Source: Gemmatimonadales bacterium
GTDB taxonomy: Bacteria; Gemmatimonadota; Gemmatimonadetes; Gemmatimonadales; GWC2-71-9
Direction of reading: 5' to 3'
Assembly: GCA_013812695.1 (NCBI GenBank)
Contig: JACCSZ010000100.1
Coordinates: forward strand, 1 to 6,726
DNA: 6,726 bases
The notes below the pieces were generated by a model. The model did no database searches. It saw only the letters and a list, made by a program, of their open reading frames with translations, and was not told the DNA's origin. Positions 5,459 to 6,726 of this stretch are shown here, piece by piece; position 1 is the stretch's first letter; every line of letters begins with the position of its first letter. Position numbers and translations under genes: made by a program.

Positions 5459-5845
5459 ATGCTCTGGTATATCGCCATCGGGAGCGCGATCGGCGGGGTG
5501 CTCCGGTATCAGGTGGGTGGGGTCGTGCAGCGGCTTACGGCGGATACTTTCCCGCTCGGCACGCTGGTCGTGAATATCTCCGGTTCTTTCCTCCTCGGCG
5601 TCCTTCTGCGATACGGTCTTGGCACCCCGACCCTCGCGCCCGAGGTGCGGGCATTTCTCACCGTCGGCTTCTGTGGCGGCTACACCACGTTTTCGGCATT
5701 CAGCTACGAGACCGTCGCACTGATCGAGGCGGGCGGATGGGCTCGGGCGGCCATGTACGTCGCGCTCAGCGTGGGGCTGTCGCTACTGGCCACCATCCTC
5801 GGCTTCGCGGCCGCTCGCGAGCTGGTAGGGAACGCACAGCTGTGA
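5459..5845 (+). CDS. crcB: Fluoride channel CrcB/Fluc
   Basis: A 128-residue membrane protein of the Fluc family, small dual-topology dimers that export fluoride. Characteristic features are IGGVLRYQVG (11-20, conserved Arg16), PLGTLVVNISGSFLLG (32-47, pore-lining Asn39) and GFCGGYTTFSAFSYE (70-84), which contains the central sodium-site turn and the phenylalanines (F78, F81) that line the fluoride path. Four helices are expected, at about 3-24, 33-52, 63-88 and 97-120. Length is standard for the family. There is one crcB copy here, consistent with a homodimer. The start ATG at 5459 begins directly at helix 1. I see no fluoride riboswitch; the upstream sequence is only 23 bp before nadE begins on the other strand. 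The stop overlaps the GTG of the following gene (GTGA), suggesting coupled translation. Confidence 0.96.
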   Translation: MLWYIAIGSAIGGVLRYQVGGVVQRLTADTFPLGTLVVNISGSFLLGVLLRYGLGTPTLAPEVRAFLTVGFCGGYTTFSAFSYETVALIEAGGWARAAMYVALSVGLSLLATILGFAAARELVGNAQL

Positions 5846-6306
5846 CCTCGCCGGTGGCATTGCAGGGCGTCCCGAACGCCTGCCAGCTCCTCCCAACGCT
5901 CGCAACCGGTGGCCAGCCCGCGGCCGCTCATCTTGCCGCCTTCAAGGCGGCTGGGGGCGCGATCGTGCTCGACCTCCGCGAGCCGATGGAGCCTCGGCCG
6001 CTCGATGAGCCGGCGACGGTGGAATCGCTCGGCCTCGACTACGTGAACGTTCCGGTGGGTGCCGGCACGCTCAACGACGCGACGCTCGAGCGTGTTCTGA
6101 TGGTGCTTCGCGAGGCCGGACCTCGCCAGGTGTTCGTCCACTGCGGGAGTGGCAGCCGGGTCGGCGCCGCGCTCATTCCGTTCCTCATGATCGATCATCG
6201 GATGGAGGAGGAGGACGCCGTCGGCCAGGCGATGCGCGTCGGGCTCCGGAGCGCCGAACTCATGGAGTGGGGCTTGGACTACACCCGCCGAAACCGTACG
6301 CCCTGA
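5842..6306 (+). CDS. Cysteine phosphatase/sulfurtransferase-like protein (DUF442/TIGR01244-like)
   Basis: A 154-residue soluble protein with the layout of small dual-specificity-phosphatase-fold proteins: ATGGQPAAAHLAAFKAAGG (21-39), IVLDLREP (41-48), LGLDYVNVPV (63-72) and the active loop VFVHCGSGSRVGA (97-109), with Cys101 and Arg106. The loop is CX4R, one residue shorter than the CX5R of true tyrosine phosphatases and equal in length to the rhodanese-type loop; related families with this loop (DUF442, TIGR01244) are annotated variously as phosphatases or sulfur transferases. The substrate therefore cannot be told from sequence. The start is GTG at 5842, overlapping the crcB stop as GTGA; a longer in-frame reading exists upstream but runs antisense-like through crcB and is not protein-like. 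Cotranscription with crcB is likely. A link with fluoride, for instance protecting a phosphoryl-transfer step, would be speculation. Confidence 0.8.
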   Translation: MTSPVALQGVPNACQLLPTLATGGQPAAAHLAAFKAAGGAIVLDLREPMEPRPLDEPATVESLGLDYVNVPVGAGTLNDATLERVLMVLREAGPRQVFVHCGSGSRVGAALIPFLMIDHRMEEEDAVGQAMRVGLRSAELMEWGLDYTRRNRTP

Positions 6307-6307
6307 G

Positions 6308-6376
6308 GGATCGTTCGGGTGCAAGCCGGTGGATGCGATGGTGCGCGGGATCGAGATGAAGGTGCAGATCCGGTAG
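6308..6376 (+). pseudogene. Possible 3' remnant of an unidentified gene
   Basis: Directly after the phosphatase-like gene, in a different frame, 22 codons read GSFGCKPVDAMVRGIEMKVQ-I-R and end in TAG at 6374-6376. Twenty of the 22 codons end in G or C, the pattern of real coding sequence in this genome, while another frame of the same stretch does not show it. There is no start codon with enough length: the ATG at 6338 would give 12 residues. I do not recognise the sequence. It could be the tail of a gene whose front has been deleted, or chance. Confidence 0.25.
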
Positions 6377-6397
6377 GGGGCGCCGTGCGCGAGTCGA

Positions 6398-6423
6398 GGC
6401 ACCCTGAGCACAACGAAGGGGCC
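6398..6423 (+). repeat. REP-like dispersed repeat, copy D
   Basis: Matches copy A at 23 of 26 positions (differences at 6399, 6410 and 6413) in the same orientation, nearly 6 kb away. Its last ten bases form the left arm of the hairpin at 6414-6447. An inverted half copy follows on the other side (6438-6454), lacking the central CTGAGCGCA part. Confidence 0.8.
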
Positions 6424-6447
6424 ATGATTCGGATCATGGCCCCTTCG
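6414..6447. terminator. Perfect hairpin between convergent genes, candidate bidirectional terminator
   Basis: CGAAGGGGCCATGAT pairs with ATCATGGCCCCTTCG around a TCGG loop: a perfect 15-bp stem. It lies between the phosphatase-like gene (stop at 6306) and the convergent minus-strand gene (stop at 6461), where a bidirectional terminator would be expected. Neither side has a run of T; the plus-strand flank is GAGTGACGGACGTTT. It may therefore stop transcription weakly, protect 3' ends of RNA, or simply be a paired REP-type unit. Confidence 0.5.
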
Positions 6448-6460
6448 GAGTGACGGACGT

Positions 6461-6726
6461 TTACCGCCGCCGGGCACCGCCACGGCCACCGTCGCCGCCA
6501 CCACCCCGCTCGCCTCCGCCAACCCGATCACCCCCACCTCCACTCCACCCACCTCGGTTCGATGCGCCTTCGGCCCGCGGCGGCGGCGCGGAGCTGCCGC
6601 GATCAGCCCCGCGGTCGCTCGGACGAGCTTCGGGCCGGTACTCCGGCTGGGGATCCGGCCGCGCCGGCTCTGCCCGCCGGCGTTCGAGGCGCGGCTCGCT
6701 GCGGGGCTCGTCTCTCGGTGCCGGAC
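6461..6726 (-). CDS. C-terminal tail of an Arg/Gly/Pro-rich protein, partial
   Basis: An open frame with no stop runs from the right edge to TAA at 6461-6463. No start lies in the window, so only the last 87 full codons are seen. The sequence begins charged and proline-rich (PAPRDEPRSEPRLERRRAEP, then RPDPQPEYRPEARPSDRG) and ends in a glycine/arginine tail (GGWSGGGGDRVGGGERGGGG, then DGGRGGARRR). It is low-complexity and probably disordered. Tails of this kind are common on bacterial DEAD-box RNA helicases and other RNA-binding proteins, where they add RNA affinity, but the diagnostic domain would lie beyond the edge. It converges on the phosphatase-like gene, with the hairpin 14 bp past its stop. 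Frame choice rests on the absence of stops, the GGC/GGT/CGG codon pattern and the stop placement. Confidence 0.6.
   Translation of the reverse strand, partial: PAPRDEPRSEPRLERRRAEPARPDPQPEYRPEARPSDRGADRGSSAPPPRAEGASNRGGWSGGGGDRVGGGERGGGGDGGRGGARRR

Noticed and set aside
3321..5573. A 750-codon open frame on the plus strand opposite nadE
   Set aside because: It is the antisense shadow of a long, GC-rich gene: the opposite strand encodes NadE with all catalytic motifs. The plus-strand translation is His/Arg/Pro-rich, without domain pattern, and it runs on into crcB in the wrong frame.
5419..5841. Upstream extension of the phosphatase-like gene through crcB
   Set aside because: The added translation is Arg-rich and unrelated to the family, while crcB in the overlapping frame is fully conserved. 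The GTG at 5842 gives the normal family length.
5704..6552. A 282-codon minus-strand open frame opposite the phosphatase-like gene
   Set aside because: It crosses the hairpin and two real genes in antisense. The plus-strand frame has the HCGSGSR active loop and family pattern, while this frame has nothing recognisable.

Overview
The window comes from a GC-rich bacterial chromosome with tightly packed genes, GTG starts, and GTGA stop/start overlaps at three of the gene joins. Gene content, the dispersed CCCTGAGCGCAGCGAAGGG repeat and the Gly/Arg-rich tail at the right edge would fit an uncultured soil or aquatic lineage such as Gemmatimonadota. That assignment is an impression and no marker gene here settles it.

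Left edge (2-975): the 3' part of mutY (adenine glycosylase) runs in from outside and stops directly after its iron-sulfur cluster, without the usual C-terminal NUDIX-like domain. Its last codons lie in a purine-rich low-complexity run. A single-domain GIY-YIG nuclease gene follows, flanked by two inverted, nearly identical copies (25/26) of a REP-like repeat. A degenerate third copy lies just beyond.

Centre (976-5435, minus strand): six genes read leftwards and look like one operon. They are nadE (glutamine-dependent NAD+ synthetase, with both the nitrilase and the synthetase domains intact), a hotdog acyl-CoA thioesterase, a patatin-like phospholipase with changed signature motifs, a two-CBS-domain protein, a DUF2203 protein and a four-helix membrane protein. 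Two of the joins are 4-nt GTGA overlaps and the others are gaps of 5, 22 and 55 bp. NAD synthesis is thus followed by lipid/acyl hydrolysis and a likely nucleotide-sensing domain; a joint role in acyl or membrane turnover is inference.

Right (5459-6306, plus strand): crcB (fluoride channel) diverges from nadE across only 23 bp and overlaps by GTGA a small cysteine phosphatase/sulfurtransferase-like protein with an unusual CX4R loop. Beyond it are a short coding-like remnant, a fourth repeat copy built into a perfect 15-bp hairpin, and the C-terminal tail of a convergent minus-strand gene whose Arg/Gly/Pro-rich sequence resembles RNA-binding protein tails.

The element most worth a second look is the GIY-YIG gene between inverted REP-like repeats, with a further copy of the repeat acting as a hairpin elsewhere in the window. 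No gap without a gene exceeds about 155 bp.
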